Source: Phoronis australis (lineage: Eukaryota; Phoronida; Phoronidae). Taken from it: a stretch of DNA of 64,000 bases. Location: positions 1-64,000 of the forward strand of contig NMRA01000264.1 of NCBI GenBank assembly GCA_002633005.1. The letters are read 5' to 3'. The position numbers and the translations under genes are program-made. This document shows, piece after piece, positions 12,191 through 24,049 of this stretch (position 1 is its first letter; every line of letters begins with the position of its first letter). Below the pieces are notes generated by a model. The model saw only the letters and a program-made list of their open reading frames with translations, did no database searches and was not told where the DNA came from.

Positions 12191-13365
12191 TACAATGATG
12201 TTAAAAGGAAGTCAAACCCCTAGAAAAAATGAAATGATATCTGAATTGAAAATTTCAAGTGAAAAAATGTGTGGGCCAAAATTATGAAATCGCGGTATTC
12301 ATTACTCCAAAGGTTTGCAAGTAAGCAAATCCATCAATTCAAATATCCTCACAAGTCTGAAAGACCATTAGTTCGAAAGCTAAAAATTCGAAATGTCATG
12401 TTACGAGGTTCTGAACAGTGATTTCGAACAAAATGTTTCGAGATTTGTAAGCACGTGCCTCCCTGGAACCAATTCTTCCAAGAGCCAGTGCCTTGATAAA
12501 GCATCCAAACAAAGTTTGGCAAAGTGCACTGAACTGTCGCTTTTATTAACATTTTTAACTTTTGGAATACAGCCACTAAAATTTTGCTGCTCCTCTGTCG
12601 TTGAAGTTTGAACCACTGGCTTTTGGTATCTTTTAATTGTCGAGCTGTTTTCGAACTAATAAGCTTTTTGTCGAGTTTGTGAACCTGCGGCCCGATAGGG
12701 CTTTTTGTAAACATTTTCGTTTGTCGTATAATGGACACAGATTTGAAAACCGTCAAGGTATTGAGCTTCACCCTATTTAATGCAGCATGAAACCCAAGCA
12801 ACAATAGTTTACCTTCATAATTTTCGTCTGAAGAACTGCTTCGTCCGTTTTGGTTATTTGAGGATCGCAGCTTATTGCTGGGGTATGGGTATTGCGTGTA
12901 AATACACAGAACGTGTATTGAAAAAAAAATTACAAACAATCGCCAAGTCAACTGTTTTCAATTTCTCAAACGCAGATCAATTAAAAATCCTTGTCCTTGC
13001 TCCGCCAGAAATTGATACCGGGAACCACAGCCTAGCTCCACCCCGTTGTGGCATCTGTAGAGGAATTCAAATAATGACATTCAGCATACATTTTGTGACT
13101 TCGAACGTCAGTTGGATTAATTGGTGATGTTTTAGGTATGTTCGGACTGTAATTAATATTTTATTGGAATTGTTGGCGGGATTAGAATATGTGTTTGCGT
13201 CAACGTTAATGCACAAGCAAGAAAAGCAACAAACGTCTAGTCCAAGCGAATGATACTACAATTGATAGATGGACAGATCTATAGTCTATCTATTGGAATA
13301 AATGAGCGTCATCACAGACAAGGCATTGATATATGAGGAGAACTCAAAGTACAACTAAAATACAG

Positions 13366-13503
13366 CTAACACTAGAAATGTTTGTCAACGACCTGGACAG
13401 CACAGTGTTATAACAGGTGGAGAACTGTAACTGCACGTGTCGGCCAGTCCAAAATGTTATCAATAACGAAAGTAACGCACCTGAGTCGTACCTTGTGTAT
13501 CTG
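13366..13503 (+). pseudogene. Exon-like module 2 of array R (CNCTC exon), best preserved cysteine core
   Basis: The block lies between an acceptor (AAATACAG|) and a donor (CTG|GTAAGA) and is exactly 46 codons, phase 0 at both ends. It has one internal stop at codon 16. The rest reads QVENCNCTCRPVQNVINNES, with three cysteines in a CNCTC cluster. The homologous block at 19694-19833 is open throughout, and the one near 11180 keeps the same frame over the core. Retention of one frame and splice sites among diverged copies indicates a once-coding exon. I do not recognise the protein family. Confidence 0.4.
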
Positions 13504-13859
13504 GTAAGACAGCATCTCATGACGTACGCCCTCAAGGAAGAGACAATTTCCTGGATTTTTTACTTTTCCTATTCTGGGTGTCATTACATGGTGACGGTTC
13601 AGTGACATTTTTGTTCGCTGCCAGTGGTGGCAAGGACAGCATCCTGCTACTTCGGATGCTGCGTGGCCCTAGAAAGTGTCCACATTTCTCTAATTTTAAA
13701 GGTTTGTATCTTAGAAATAGCAGTTCAGATTTTTGTAAAATCTCCCATGTTAAGGGTATACTGGACAGCCAGTAGTTTGACGAAAGAACAAGTCCCTAAA
13801 CAAGAACAACGCGGAGCGTTGAAATGCACCCTCGAATGCATCGCATATGGTGTGCTTTT

Positions 13860-15000
13860 AGGATTATTTATTTGTATCATAAAAATGGCCACTAGATGGT
13901 GCAAAAACGTACAATCCATCCAAAAACGGGAACATGCCATATTTCATTAAAAATCTGTCATGGAACTTCAGAGAAACAAAGGAAAACAGAATAACATGAA
14001 ATTGTCACTTGTGGGCACAGCGTTCGTTGGATCCGCCTGAAAGTCGTCGTCTGTTTTTATCTTCATATAAATACACTTAGTGATACTAAATTTAATAAAG
14101 ATCCTGAAGTGAGTTTAGGAGATGTAGCTATGGACGCAAAACAAAACATAACTACTACTAGGAGGCGCCACACTAGTCAATTGCCATCATCAAACGTCCT
14201 CTTCGCACTGAAAACATATACGCCAATTTTCAAAACTATCCCTAGAATGATTTCGTTGATAGTGGGGTGGACGCCAAAAACAAGATTTGAAAACAGCAAA
14301 AATGGCCACTAGGTCGCCCAGAATACCTCAATTCCATCCAAAAACATAGATGCCTATATTCACAACTTTATGAAAATCTGTTGAGGACCTTTGAAGGTAC
14401 AGACTGGTAAACGTAAAAAACTAAAATTGCCACTAGGGGGCACACCAGTAGTCAGATCTGTCCGAAAGTCGTCGTCGTCCCTTGTCAACATCATATAAAT
14501 ACACTCACTAAATTAAGTAAAGATGCTGCAAACGGTTTAGGAGATACAGTCATGAGCGCAAAAAAGTGCCACTAGGAGGCGTCACAATAGTCAAAGTCGT
14601 CGGAAAATCATCGTCGTACATGCCAATTTTCACAATCATCCTTTGAGCGGTTTGGTTGATACAAAATCGAAAACACCAAAAATGGCCACTAGGTGGCGCA
14701 AACGGAAAGTTAGCCTCATCTCACTGATAGGTGCCTATGTACCAATTTTTATGAAAATCCGTTCACAACTTTTGAAGATACAGAGGTAAACGTAAAAAAA
14801 CTAAAATTGCCACTAGGGGTCACACCAATAGTCGGATCCGCCTAAAAGTTCGCTCATGCCGTCCCATCTACGGAAGAAACACCTGTGCAAAACTTCCTGA
14901 ACATACGTCCAGGCGTTTCGGAGATAGAGCAGCGGACGCCGGACGCCTGACTCCGAACGGATGGACGGAGATTACGGCATAATGAGTTCACATATAAATA
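13860..15000 (+). repeat. CCACTAGG-box repeat array
   Basis: Tandem-like copies of a unit of a few hundred bases, each carrying GCCACTAGGNGGC-type boxes (for example near 14300, 14432, 14570, 14683, 14810), 'ggtttggttgata', 'atgccaattttcacaa' and 'taaatacactta'. It ends near a G/C-rich GACGGACG stretch and 'cacatataaatacgtgggcg'. The same array recurs at 51000-52030. No gene is visible. Confidence 0.7.
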
Positions 15001-16668
15001 CGTGGGCGTATTTAAACTATAATCAGGTTCGAAAGAAGTCAATCCCCTCGAAACAATGAACCCATATGATCTGAACTGAAAGCTACAAGTGAGAACAACT
15101 GTGGGCGGAAAGTATGAAATAACGGAATTCATGGCTCCGAAAGTTTACACAAGCCGACAAATAAATAAATCCGAAGATCAACACAAGTCTGAAAGAATAT
15201 TAGTTGTTTTACTATCAGTTTGATAGGGCTGTTTTTAGAAACGTTTTTATTTGCCTGACAGGGTATTTAAAAAAAATAATTCAATGTTACATATCTTGCC
15301 TTCAGGCTTGCGAACCTTCCGAGTATCGAGCTCCATCTTATTTATATTAATGCACTATGACTTGCAAGCTACTTTAAATTTCCTTCTTAATTTTAGTATT
15401 CGGTTGTTAATTTTCAGTCTTTCATCCTTCTTCTTCCGTCTTGGTTATCCGTGGGTCGGATCGTATCGTTGTGGCGTGGGCATGGTAAGTAAATAAACGA
15501 AAACGTTCATTAATATAATTTACAAACAATCGATAAATCAACTATTGTTTTTAATTTGCCACTAGGAAACTAATTCAAAAATCCTTGTCCCTGCCACGGT
15601 AGTAATCGATCACGGGAACCACTGTTCAGCTCCATATGATTTTGGCATTTGGAGAGGAATTCAAATAACACCACTCAGCATGCATTTTGTGACCTTGAAC
15701 GTCGTTTGGATTTATTCATGCTGTATTTCTTGATATGTTAGGATTGGTGTTAGCATGTTAGTCCAACTGTTAGTCGGGATTAAAAAGAGTGTTCGCGTCA
15801 AGGCGAATGTACCAGCAAGACATGTAACAAACGCTTAGTGCAAGCAAATGCTAATAGATATGATGGATGGAGAGATTTATCTATTTGAAGTACATGTGCG
15901 TCATCGCAACCCAAACATTAATACTTTGAGTACAACCCAGTTATCTGGACACCATACATATGTCACAGGTGGGTAACTGTAATTGTGTCAGCCAGACAAA
16001 AATATTATCAATAGCGAAAGTTACACACCTCTATCGCCCTTCATGTATCGGGTAAGACAAGATCTCATGGTGCACGCCTTCACGTAAGAGGCAACTCCTG
16101 GGATTTTTTACCTTTCCGACTGTGGCGTCATTTTGTGTTGGTGGTTCAGCGACATCTTGGCCGGGTGCACTGCCAGTTGTGGCGAGGTCCTGTATGACCA
16201 CAGAAAAAACGTCAACATTTCTTTAACTTTGAAGCTTCAAAATCGTGTACATTTCCCCAACTTTGAAGTTTTATATCTCAGAAATAGCTATCCAGATTTA
16301 TGTAAAACTTCCAAATCCAAGTACTTAAACAACGTTTACACAACGAATTCAAAATAAAATCATGATATTTTATAACATTAATAGTTTTTTGAAATCACGT
16401 CTTGGAACATTTTCATCAAATGAAATTCGAACTTGTTATCGATACCGTTGTTTTGCTATTACTGTGCTTTTCTTTTCTTTTTTGCTAAATTTTGCTTAGG
16501 GAAATATTCTTGTGAGGCAATCATTATGAATATCAGACAAGTAAAAACCGGAATTTCAAATTCTACGTGGGTTTCTAGTTTCAGATAATATAAACATTTA
16601 AGGAGTTAAAATATTTAATTTTGTAAAAAAAATCAAGCTAAAATCCCACCCTTGGCAATAAAGTCCAA

Positions 16669-17106
16669 TCAATCTTCGAGGACGAATTTAACATACATGA
16701 GCCGAGGTGAGTGTATTTCGTATTGTGAAGTATACATTGAAAGAAATTTGGTTAGGAAAGTAAAATGATGCCCCAACAAACTTTTAACTGAAGTGTAAAA
16801 CATTTTAAATGCTTTTTTACTCATGAAAGTTGAACCGTAATACATTTTCAACTCTGTTGTCAGTCGTATTAGTGGTACTGCAGGAACTTTTTGATGCACT
16901 GTAACCCGTCGTGATGTCGTGGTCCTGTATGGTCCCGTAAGGATGATAAACCTTATATTGATGATGTCAACCAATCTACTTTCTGTCACCTGCTTTGCAT
17001 TTTTAGTGTCAATCTTCCAAAATAAAAGCAGGAACCAACTGAAAAAACTCATACTTCCTATCTCATAAATTGCACGTTGTGGTCCTTGACGGGTGGCCTT
17101 TTCCAA
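16669..17106 (-). CDS. Unrecognised 145-codon open frame
   Basis: An uninterrupted frame from ATG 17106 to a stop at 16669 within a stretch (about 16490-17400) that is not shared with the other array units. It begins MEKATRQGPQRAIYEIGSMS and has a hydrophobic segment near residues 20-32 (FFSWFLLLFW). I see no domain, no splice partner and no polyadenylation signal. It could be a fragment of an inserted element or chance; it is listed because it is one of the longest open frames outside known mobile elements. Confidence 0.2.
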   Translation of the reverse strand: MEKATRQGPQRAIYEIGSMSFFSWFLLLFWKIDTKNAKQVTESRLVDIINIRFIILTGPYRTTTSRRVTVHQKVPAVPLIRLTTELKMYYGSTFMSKKAFKMFYTSVKSLLGHHFTFLTKFLSMYTSQYEIHSPRLMYVKFVLED

Positions 17107-18584
17107 AGGTGCTGTGTAACTTGCTAAAAACGTAGGTCACGCTTGCCCGTTTAGCAGAATTTCTTAGAAGTTTTCAAAATTTCCTCCAGACTTTTGAGGG
17201 TTGGCGATCAGATACAAAGCATTATTTTGTTTCAGGGAACTGTATGGGGAAAGGTGTTTTTAGTATGTGTAAGTAGGCCAAAACCGAGTTTGGTATCCTT
17301 TTAATGATAAACAAAGACCAGCTGTTTAACAAATGACAAAGTCGCTCAAATAAAATACAGCTATTAAGACTAAATGTAGTTCACTTCCGAGAAGGAATAT
17401 AATACAGGCGACCCGAACTGAGAGCCTATAGTGTATTTTATATTGACAAGATCTCCCAGTTATACAATTACCAACGCAATTTTTGAGAGACTGCACTGAA
17501 ACTAGTTGAGAAACCGTGTACTTGAATAAAGACGTATTCCTGAAGTAGATTTTTCACTTCGTTTTTCCCAATAAAACAAGCGATCGATCAAGTTTTGATG
17601 GCTCAAATGTGTACACACATGTAGTCAAAACCGGTAACTGTCAGGATGATTTACAGCTGAACGGCACCATATCATTGGCCCTGGTGTCATTCGTGTTAGT
17701 GGTCCTTCTGCACTTTTGGTACACTGTAACTGCTCGCGACGTCAGATCCCGTGTGTAAATGGTACACTAGTCAGCCAAAGTCCACTAGTTCGACGACTTG
17801 CCAAGTCGCTAAAATTGTACAATAAAAGTGATCAACCCTATATGACCTGAATTGAAAACTTCAAGTGAGAAAGAATGTGTACAGAGTTTATATAAAAATT
17901 AAGGTATTCATGGGTCGCAAGGTTTGCAAGTCTAAAAATCCATAAATCTGAAGAAAACCCACCGAAGGTTATAAATTTGAACTTTCATGACACTAGGTTC
18001 TGAGCAGGGATTTTGAGCAAAACGTTCAGGGATTTATTTGCACACGGCTGCTTAAAACTAGTTCTTCGAAGAGCCTGTGCCTCTCAAAACGGGATCTAAA
18101 CATGAAGTTGGGCGATTCACTGAGTTGCTGTAGTTATTTACATGTTCGAAGTATGGTTTATCGCCGCCAAAATTTTGCTGCTTGGCTGTCGTTGACTTTG
18201 AATCGCCGGTTTCTGGCATCATAGACCTTCGGACTAGTTTCGAACAAACTAGTTTTTCTTTCTGTCGGATTTGTGAACCTTCGGCCTTATAATGCCTTTT
18301 TATTCATTTGTAGTATTATGAGAGTTCGAACTTGTGACACGCAAGCAACGTTAGATTACATAAACCCCTTCTTAATTTTCATCTTCCACCTTTCTTCCGT
18401 CTTGGTTATCCGTGGGTCGCAGCTTGTCGTTTATGTATGGGTATGGCGTGTAAATAGACAAAAACGTGCAGTAATGAAATTTACAGACAATCGGCAAATC
18501 AACTATTGTTTTCAAGTTGACACTTCGAGATTAATTAAAAAATCTACCACGCCAGTTATCGATCACGGGAACCATTGTTCTGAT

Positions 18585-19290
18585 CCATATGTTGGGGGTC
18601 ATCCTGATGTGTTCCGGGTTGTATGTTTCCCGTTTTATGCATATCGGGATTCTACATATGTACGTGTCCCGGGTTCGGTATGACCAGTTTTCAATACATC
18701 GGACAGAGTTCTATGTGTCCTGGTGTGGTAGCTGTGATTGTCCCCCTCTAGAGAATGTCCTAGCTGCATGTATTTGAATGCCCGTGTACTGGCACGTTAA
18801 TCAGTAGATTAGCCGGATGCTTCATTCAAATACACGCAAGTCGGACAATGTCTTCAAGGGGACAATGGCTACTTTCACACCGAGTTCTATGTGTCATTGG
18901 CCAGTGCTCGATGAGCCAAGAAAAATAACATACCCAAGTTCGCCGTTTGCGACCTAGCCGAAATCTCGAAAACTAAAGGCGCTTTTTCAAGAAGTGAGCA
19001 TGCATTCAAAAATTCCAGGAGGCACTGCTTTATCTGACAACGACCAGAATCCAATGCAACCAAGGAGAATGCATAAAAATAACACGTTACTTTATTACTT
19101 GTTGAACTTGTGCCCTAAATCAGGATCGAAAAGCACCTGAAAACTGTCATGTGGGCCTAAATGGCAAGTGTTGCTAAAACTTGCACACTCGTCCGCTTAG
19201 CGTCTGGACTATTATGCAAAACACCGGGACACAAAAACCAGGACAGATAGGATCCGGAGTCCATAAAACGGGACGCTTGTTAGGGCCCGA
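18585..19290. mobile_element. Insertion with an imperfect inverted repeat
   Basis: Inside an array unit, the segment near 18737-18780 (ATTGTCCCCCTCTAGAG...TATTTGAATG) is an imperfect inverted copy of about 18830-18872 (CATTCAAATACACG...GGGGACAAT), giving a hairpin of about 44 bases per arm around a 50-60 base loop. The flanks contain repeated CCGGGTT and GAGTTCTATGTGTC phrases. This is probably a foldback or MITE-type element; no coding region is seen. Confidence 0.45.
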
Positions 19291-19416
19291 GTTATTATGG
19301 TGGTACAATTGTTAGTCGGGATTAAAAAGAGCGTTAAATTCAGCAAGTCAAGTAACAAACGTCTAGTACAAGCTAATGATAATACATTTGATAGATGGAT
19401 AGATACATCCATTTAA

Positions 19417-19429
19417 CAATAACAATAAC

Positions 19430-19479
<50 letters not shown>

Positions 19480-19486
19480 TAATAAT
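19417..19486. repeat. AAT-type trinucleotide microsatellite
   Basis: About 70 bases of nearly perfect AAT/AAC repeats, just downstream of the array block with ATAGATGGATAG. Confidence 0.9.
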
Positions 19487-19693
19487 ATCACTTATTGTAC
19501 ATCGTAGGCTTTGCCTACCCATACAGAAATGCATAAATTCAAATGTATATTCAGAGCATTTACACGGACAGTAGTTCTTCTCTTAAAGCATGATAGTCTT
19601 CTCAGTGAATATCCATTTGAATAAATGTGCGTCATCACGACCTGAACACTAATATATGAGTATAACCCAAAGTACAACTACTGTAAAATACAG

Positions 19694-19833
19694 CCGACAC
19701 TTAAAACATATACGTATTACAATTACCTGTACACCAAGCAGTTGTCACAGGTGGAGAACTGTAACAGCAATCAGCCAGACAAAAATGTAATTAATGACAA
19801 AGTTACGCACCTGTATCGTCCTTCATGTATCGG
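19694..19833 (+). CDS. Exon-like module 2 of array R, open copy
   Basis: Homologue of 13366-13503 with acceptor AAATACAG| and donor TATCGG|GTAAGAC. It has no stop over 46 codons, but one Cys of the CNCTC cluster and its neighbour have changed (QVENCNSNQ). No matching upstream or downstream exon can be joined with confidence, so it is listed as a candidate exon only. Confidence 0.25.
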
Positions 19834-19887
19834 GTAAGACATCATCTCATTACGGTGAGCGCTTTCAAGGAAATGGCCGCAATCTGA

Positions 19888-20139
19888 AACAGCAGGCCGA
19901 CCCACTCAAAGGGAAACATTCAAGGGTCGTGCTATTACTTCTCAGGAGGGGTTATAGCGCTTTCCAATGAACTACGAGCACACCAAGTCATTGAAGTGCA
20001 ACAACCAGACAACCACGTCATTACACAATCCAGATCAATAAACTCGTCTTTTAGAGATACTGAATACCAAAAGAGTGTTCTCAATGGAAAATCGTGCCAC
20101 ATGTCATCTTGCAGTGAAGAAATGGGAGAGATCTTCTAG
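19888..20139 (+). CDS. Unrecognised 83-codon open frame after the last array unit
   Basis: An open frame without an initial Met runs from just after a TGA at 19885 to TAG at 20137. It includes CYYFSGGVIALSNELRAHQV and a C-terminal HMSSCSEEMGEIF. A possible acceptor (CTGAAACAG|CAGG) lies at its start, and the donor of the preceding module 2 copy is 55 bases upstream, too short for a usual intron. It may be a remnant exon or chance. An overlapping frame (20075-20425, 116 codons from an ATG) is equally unrecognised. Confidence 0.2.
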   Translation, partial: NSRPTHSKGNIQGSCYYFSGGVIALSNELRAHQVIEVQQPDNHVITQSRSINSSFRDTEYQKSVLNGKSCHMSSCSEEMGEIF

Positions 20140-21597
20140 GGCTTTGCATATGAATGGAAACTTTCAAAAACTAAACCGCATGGGGGCTACGACGAAGTTA
20201 GATGCAGGTCTTCCGTCAGTCTTGATTCGTGAACAGAGATTTGCCCTAGGGGTCGTGGTCTCTCAAACGGATAGGTCGGTGTTTTTGTTTCCTGTCCGTC
20301 AACTTTCGATTCAGGAACTCGTATTGCTTTCCCCTATCAGGCTCTGCCCGCCCGTTTACGCCGTGATTAACGCGAACTCTACCGGTCGCAGCATGGGAAT
20401 ATCCATAGGCAAAAGTGATATGTAAAGTGTTGCTAAAAATCTGTCTACATAGTAAAACAAATTTGTACAACTGTATGCGCGAGTTTTCTATTTAACCTGT
20501 TAAAACGAGTCTTAAAAGCAAAATTAACATCAACAGACGCACGTGTACAACCTGGGAAGGTCATTTATATTGAGAAGTAAATTGTTGAAGGCAATGTATT
20601 CATATGTCTTCACACAGGTCATATGTTGGTCACATCACGTGAAGACATGTCAAACATGTAAATTGTTACTGTGGTACAATTAATTTTCTATGCAACTTAC
20701 AAAAAACAACAATCGAGTTTAACATTATGTAAAATTTGAGCATTTGTTGCAATACTGCATTTGCCCAAGGTTTCATTACAGACCACGTGTCGGATCGAGT
20801 CTACACAGTCACTTGTCTTTGAAAGTTTATTATTGGAATTCATGGTGATTTTTTAAAAACGTAATGACTTTGTAGAATGTATCCATTCTAGTAATGACGA
20901 TGGTATTCTTCTATGTCAAAATGTTTCCGATGTGAAGGTTTTGTGATATGCTGATGATATGGCTTTGTGTATTTAATCTCCAGTTAAACTGCAAAAACTA
21001 CTGTGTGCTTTAAGTAAGTTCTGCCAGGAATGGAGCGTGTCTGTAAATTTAGTGAAGACCAAAGTTATGGTGTTTAGAAACAGAGGTCCCTTGAGAAATT
21101 GCGAGATGTGATATTTTGGAGGTGAAAAACTCGAAGTGATTTCCATGCCAGCTACAAGTATTTTGGTGTTGTGTTCACGCCAAAGTTATTGTGGACTATG
21201 GCTGCTCAGACCCTAGCTGTCAGCCCAAGCCACGAAGGTAGCCATTACAGTCGACAAGCTACAAAGAAGCTGGACCATATTTCAACTACGTGTGGCTTTT
21301 GAGACATTTGATAAAAGAATTTACCCCCAGCTCATGCTATGGAGCCGAAATATGGGTCTTACAAGAATACAACTGGTTAGAACAACTGCAAATTAAATTT
21401 TGCAGGCGTGTATTGGGTGTAGCTAATTCATGCTGAAACAATGCTGCACTGAGCGCATGTCGGCGGTTGCTGTTATTTACTAATCACTATGTTGCCGTGA
21501 TCACGTATTGGTTCAAACTTCTCAAAATGCCTCCTCGCATGACTTTAACCAAAATGGTCGGCACTCCCGAAATTGAGCCACATCACTTAGACTTATA

Positions 21598-22740
21598 CAG
21601 CCGATTTCATAAAGGTGGTTTAAAGTTAAACCTGGTTTAAACTGGACATAGACCAGGCTTAAAGATAATCTGCATTTCATAAAGGTGGCTTAACTTTTAG
21701 ACTAGTGGTCTAGTAAAACCTGGTTTAACTCCAATTTAGACCTGGTCTAAGTCAGTTTTCATTTCACCAACGAAGTCTATCTTCTTTAGATCTGTATTAA
21801 GATCTTAAACCAGGTTTAACTTTAGACTTGGTCAGACCTAGGTTTAACTGTTAAATATGACAGACTTGCATGATATAGGTGCAACTGAATGAGGCCGCGG
21901 TGTGCATTTACGACGCAGCTTTAGAACGAAAATGGACTATTTTCAATATTCAGTTTTACAATGACACAAGATCAAACGTAGCAGGGGCGGATCCACGACT
22001 TTTAAGGAGAGGGGTGTAGGTCAAGGATTTTTAAAAGGGGGGACCAAGTCAACAATTTGAAAGTTATAGATTTGATATCACTAAAATCAAGGAAAAGGGA
22101 GTCCGGACCCATTGACCCCCTTGGATCCGCCTATGTGTAGACCAGTTCGTGCTGGATAGTGTCCTGCGGATTCTTCAGAATACTAGTCGAGCAGAGCGTC
22201 TTCGTTTTAAGCGCTACGGGTTTGACTGAAGACAGCATTTTCTGATTCATCTGAGTTCCACCTCCATTGGTCTCCGATTTAATGTTGTCGGGAAGGGGTC
22301 TTGCTCCCCTTTGGCCGCGAAAAATAAACACTAAAATGGCACGGAAATAAATTTGGACAATTATGATATTAATGCTAATCGTGAGCATGTACTTTAATGT
22401 GTGTATACGTGTGTTGGTCACACACATTACATTTTTCCTCATGAGAAAAGCTTTTACACCTTTTTCGCAAATGTCTGCACTGATTCTACTAGTGTGTGCC
22501 ATTGTATACCCACGTGATCAAGGTTTCATTGAAGCACTTCAATAGTTTCTTTGTTGGGTTGCTTAGATAACTTAAACCTGGTTTTACTAAACCGGCTCCC
22601 TGGTCTAACAAAACCAGGCTTTCAGACTTTTAAACCACGTTGGTGAAATGCAAATTGGGTCTAAAATTAGACCATGTGTAGAAAGACCAGGTTTAAGTCT
22701 TAAGCCTGGTTTTGTTAAACCACCTTTATGAAATCGGCTG
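21598..22740. mobile_element. MITE-like element, 1.14 kb, with 3-bp target duplication
   Basis: Termini are CAGCCGATTTCATAAAGGTGG at the left and its exact complement at the right, ending GAAATCGGCTG. The flanking ATA at 21595-21597 and 22741-22743 is a 3-bp target duplication. The sequence outside restores the LINE remnant. Both ends are packed with AAACCTGGTTTA-type palindromic motifs in both orientations. No transposase is encoded. The short duplication is compatible with a Harbinger-type or related family. Confidence 0.8.
21980..22133. mobile_element. Short element nested inside the MITE
   Basis: Begins GGGGCGGATCCACG and ends GGATCCGCCTATG, forming short inverted ends around about 150 bases with G-runs. 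The same type of ends occurs at 10515 and 55645. The target duplication is not clear. Confidence 0.45.
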
Positions 22741-23345
22741 ATATTGTCAAAGTATGGATTTCAAGAAGTTTGGTTAAATCAAGGTGTTGTGTGGGAAAAT
22801 ATTATTCTGCTAATTTTTGAATAAGGGATTATTATTTGCAAGGATGGAGACAGAGTGTTGAGAGTAATCAAAAGCCGTATTTTTATAATCAAATTACAAA
22901 AGAATTCAAATGGGGAAAATTTAAGTTTGAGTATACCCCGTGCACAAACTGTGTCCATGGCACGTTTTAGTTGTTCTAACCTCAGTCTCATGATTGAAGT
23001 AGCAGGCACATGAATTTAAATACGGCAAACAGAGTGTGTCCCTTCTGCCTCAATGCTGTGAAAGACGAGTATCATTTTCTTCTAAGCTGTGATAAATATT
23101 CTGAACTGAAAGAAAATTATATTGAAGTTTACTACTGGAATATTCCGTCTTTTTTAAGTTCAATAGATTAATGTCAACAAGTGATGATGCTAAATTAGTT
23201 AACCTATGTAAATATGTATTTTGTTCTTTTTGACTCCGTGATAACTTGCTGCACTTTTTTAGAAGTATTTTACATGCTGTTCTTTTGTACAGTGGGCCTG
23301 TGGTCTTTATTACAGAAGTAAATTGATTGATAATTAAAAATAAAA

Positions 23346-24000
23346 TTTATTACTGCGATGTTGCATTTTAAAGGTACGTGTACCAAAGTTTTCAAAATAG
23401 ACAGACTTCGACAGAACTCTTCCTGGCTATACTACACTTGGATAAACCTCTTGTCGGAATTATTTGTCAGATTAGTCGAACTCTTGTTGGACGTGAACGT
23501 CACACTGCGCCTAGTAACTAACTGTTTGTGAATGGACTAATATGTAGTAAGATCTCGCGATTTCGACTGCTTAAATGGAACAAAAACTGTTGAGTTTTTG
23601 CTGAGATTTATCTAGAATTGAAATGGATTCTTGTCGAAACGAAATGAATATTTAGTAGCCGTTTCTTGCGCCGAAACCCATTTTTTTACATTTTCCAGTT
23701 TATTTTGAAAACTACCTCATGATAGTCTTTGCACCTTTGCATAATATGTCGTATTGTAATTTGTTGGTATGCTTGAGAACATAAAAATAGACTTTTCCAT
23801 GCAGACGTTTTTGTTATAGCAGCGTTACGTAAGTTTTAAAACTTATCTTAAAAACTATCCACCATTTTTGTCCTAATGTGCGTAAGGTTCACCTGCACAA
23901 ATGCAAAAACATGACTTGTTGCGTGCGACTACAGTTTTTTCAAAAATGGGCTCAAAACTCGAGAATTGTCCTGTTTTTTATGAAACAGAAGTCACATAAA
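23346..24000. other. Intergenic, nothing recognised
   Basis: AT-rich sequence of ordinary complexity. I see no coding frame, repeat or RNA gene that I can support. Confidence 0.5.
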
Positions 24001-24049
24001 TAACCAAACATCTTACAAAAGCCAAACCAAATACTGCTTTAACAGGCTC

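Larger units (their letters stand above)
1095..19870 (+). repeat. Diverged tandem array R, units of about 2.5-3.6 kb
   Basis: The same series of landmarks recurs in fixed order: an AT-rich box (CCCTATTTATA, for example 5974, 9150, 15338), a conserved block ending near GTGGGTATGG, a GGGATTAGAAAGAGCG block, a block ending TATCGGGTAAGAC, a TTTTGCAG-TTTTTGAGAG block, and a stretch rich in GTCCGAAGG-type nonamers. Units begin near 1.3, 3.2 (duplicated at 4.2), 6.0, 9.1, 12.8, 15.3 and 18.3 kb. Several blocks look like decayed exons with splice signals, but each unit is interrupted by indels and insertions. I read this as an old tandem gene family that has largely died. It could also be a long-unit satellite. 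Confidence 0.7.
20930..23345 (+). mobile_element. Non-LTR retrotransposon remnant, split by a MITE
   Basis: The reverse-transcriptase active-site block reads YADDMAL near 20950. It is followed by thumb-region phrases such as CQEWSVSVNLVKTKVMVFRN, then WTIFQLRVAFETFDKRIYPQ near 21270. After the MITE, the C-terminal Cys block reads RVCPFCLNAVKDEYHFLLSC near 23030-23090. The order RT, connector, Cys/His motif is that of LINE open reading frame 2. Stops and frameshifts are frequent, the 5' half is missing, and an A-rich end follows near 23340. Confidence 0.75.

Noticed and set aside
13860-15000. CRISPR-like array because of regularly repeated boxes
   Set aside because: Boxes are short, variable and embedded in similar rather than unique spacers, in a eukaryotic genome.
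20075-20425. 116-codon frame after the R array
   Set aside because: No recognisable domain, signal or splice partner, and it overlaps another open frame. Noted under 19888 but not called as a separate gene.
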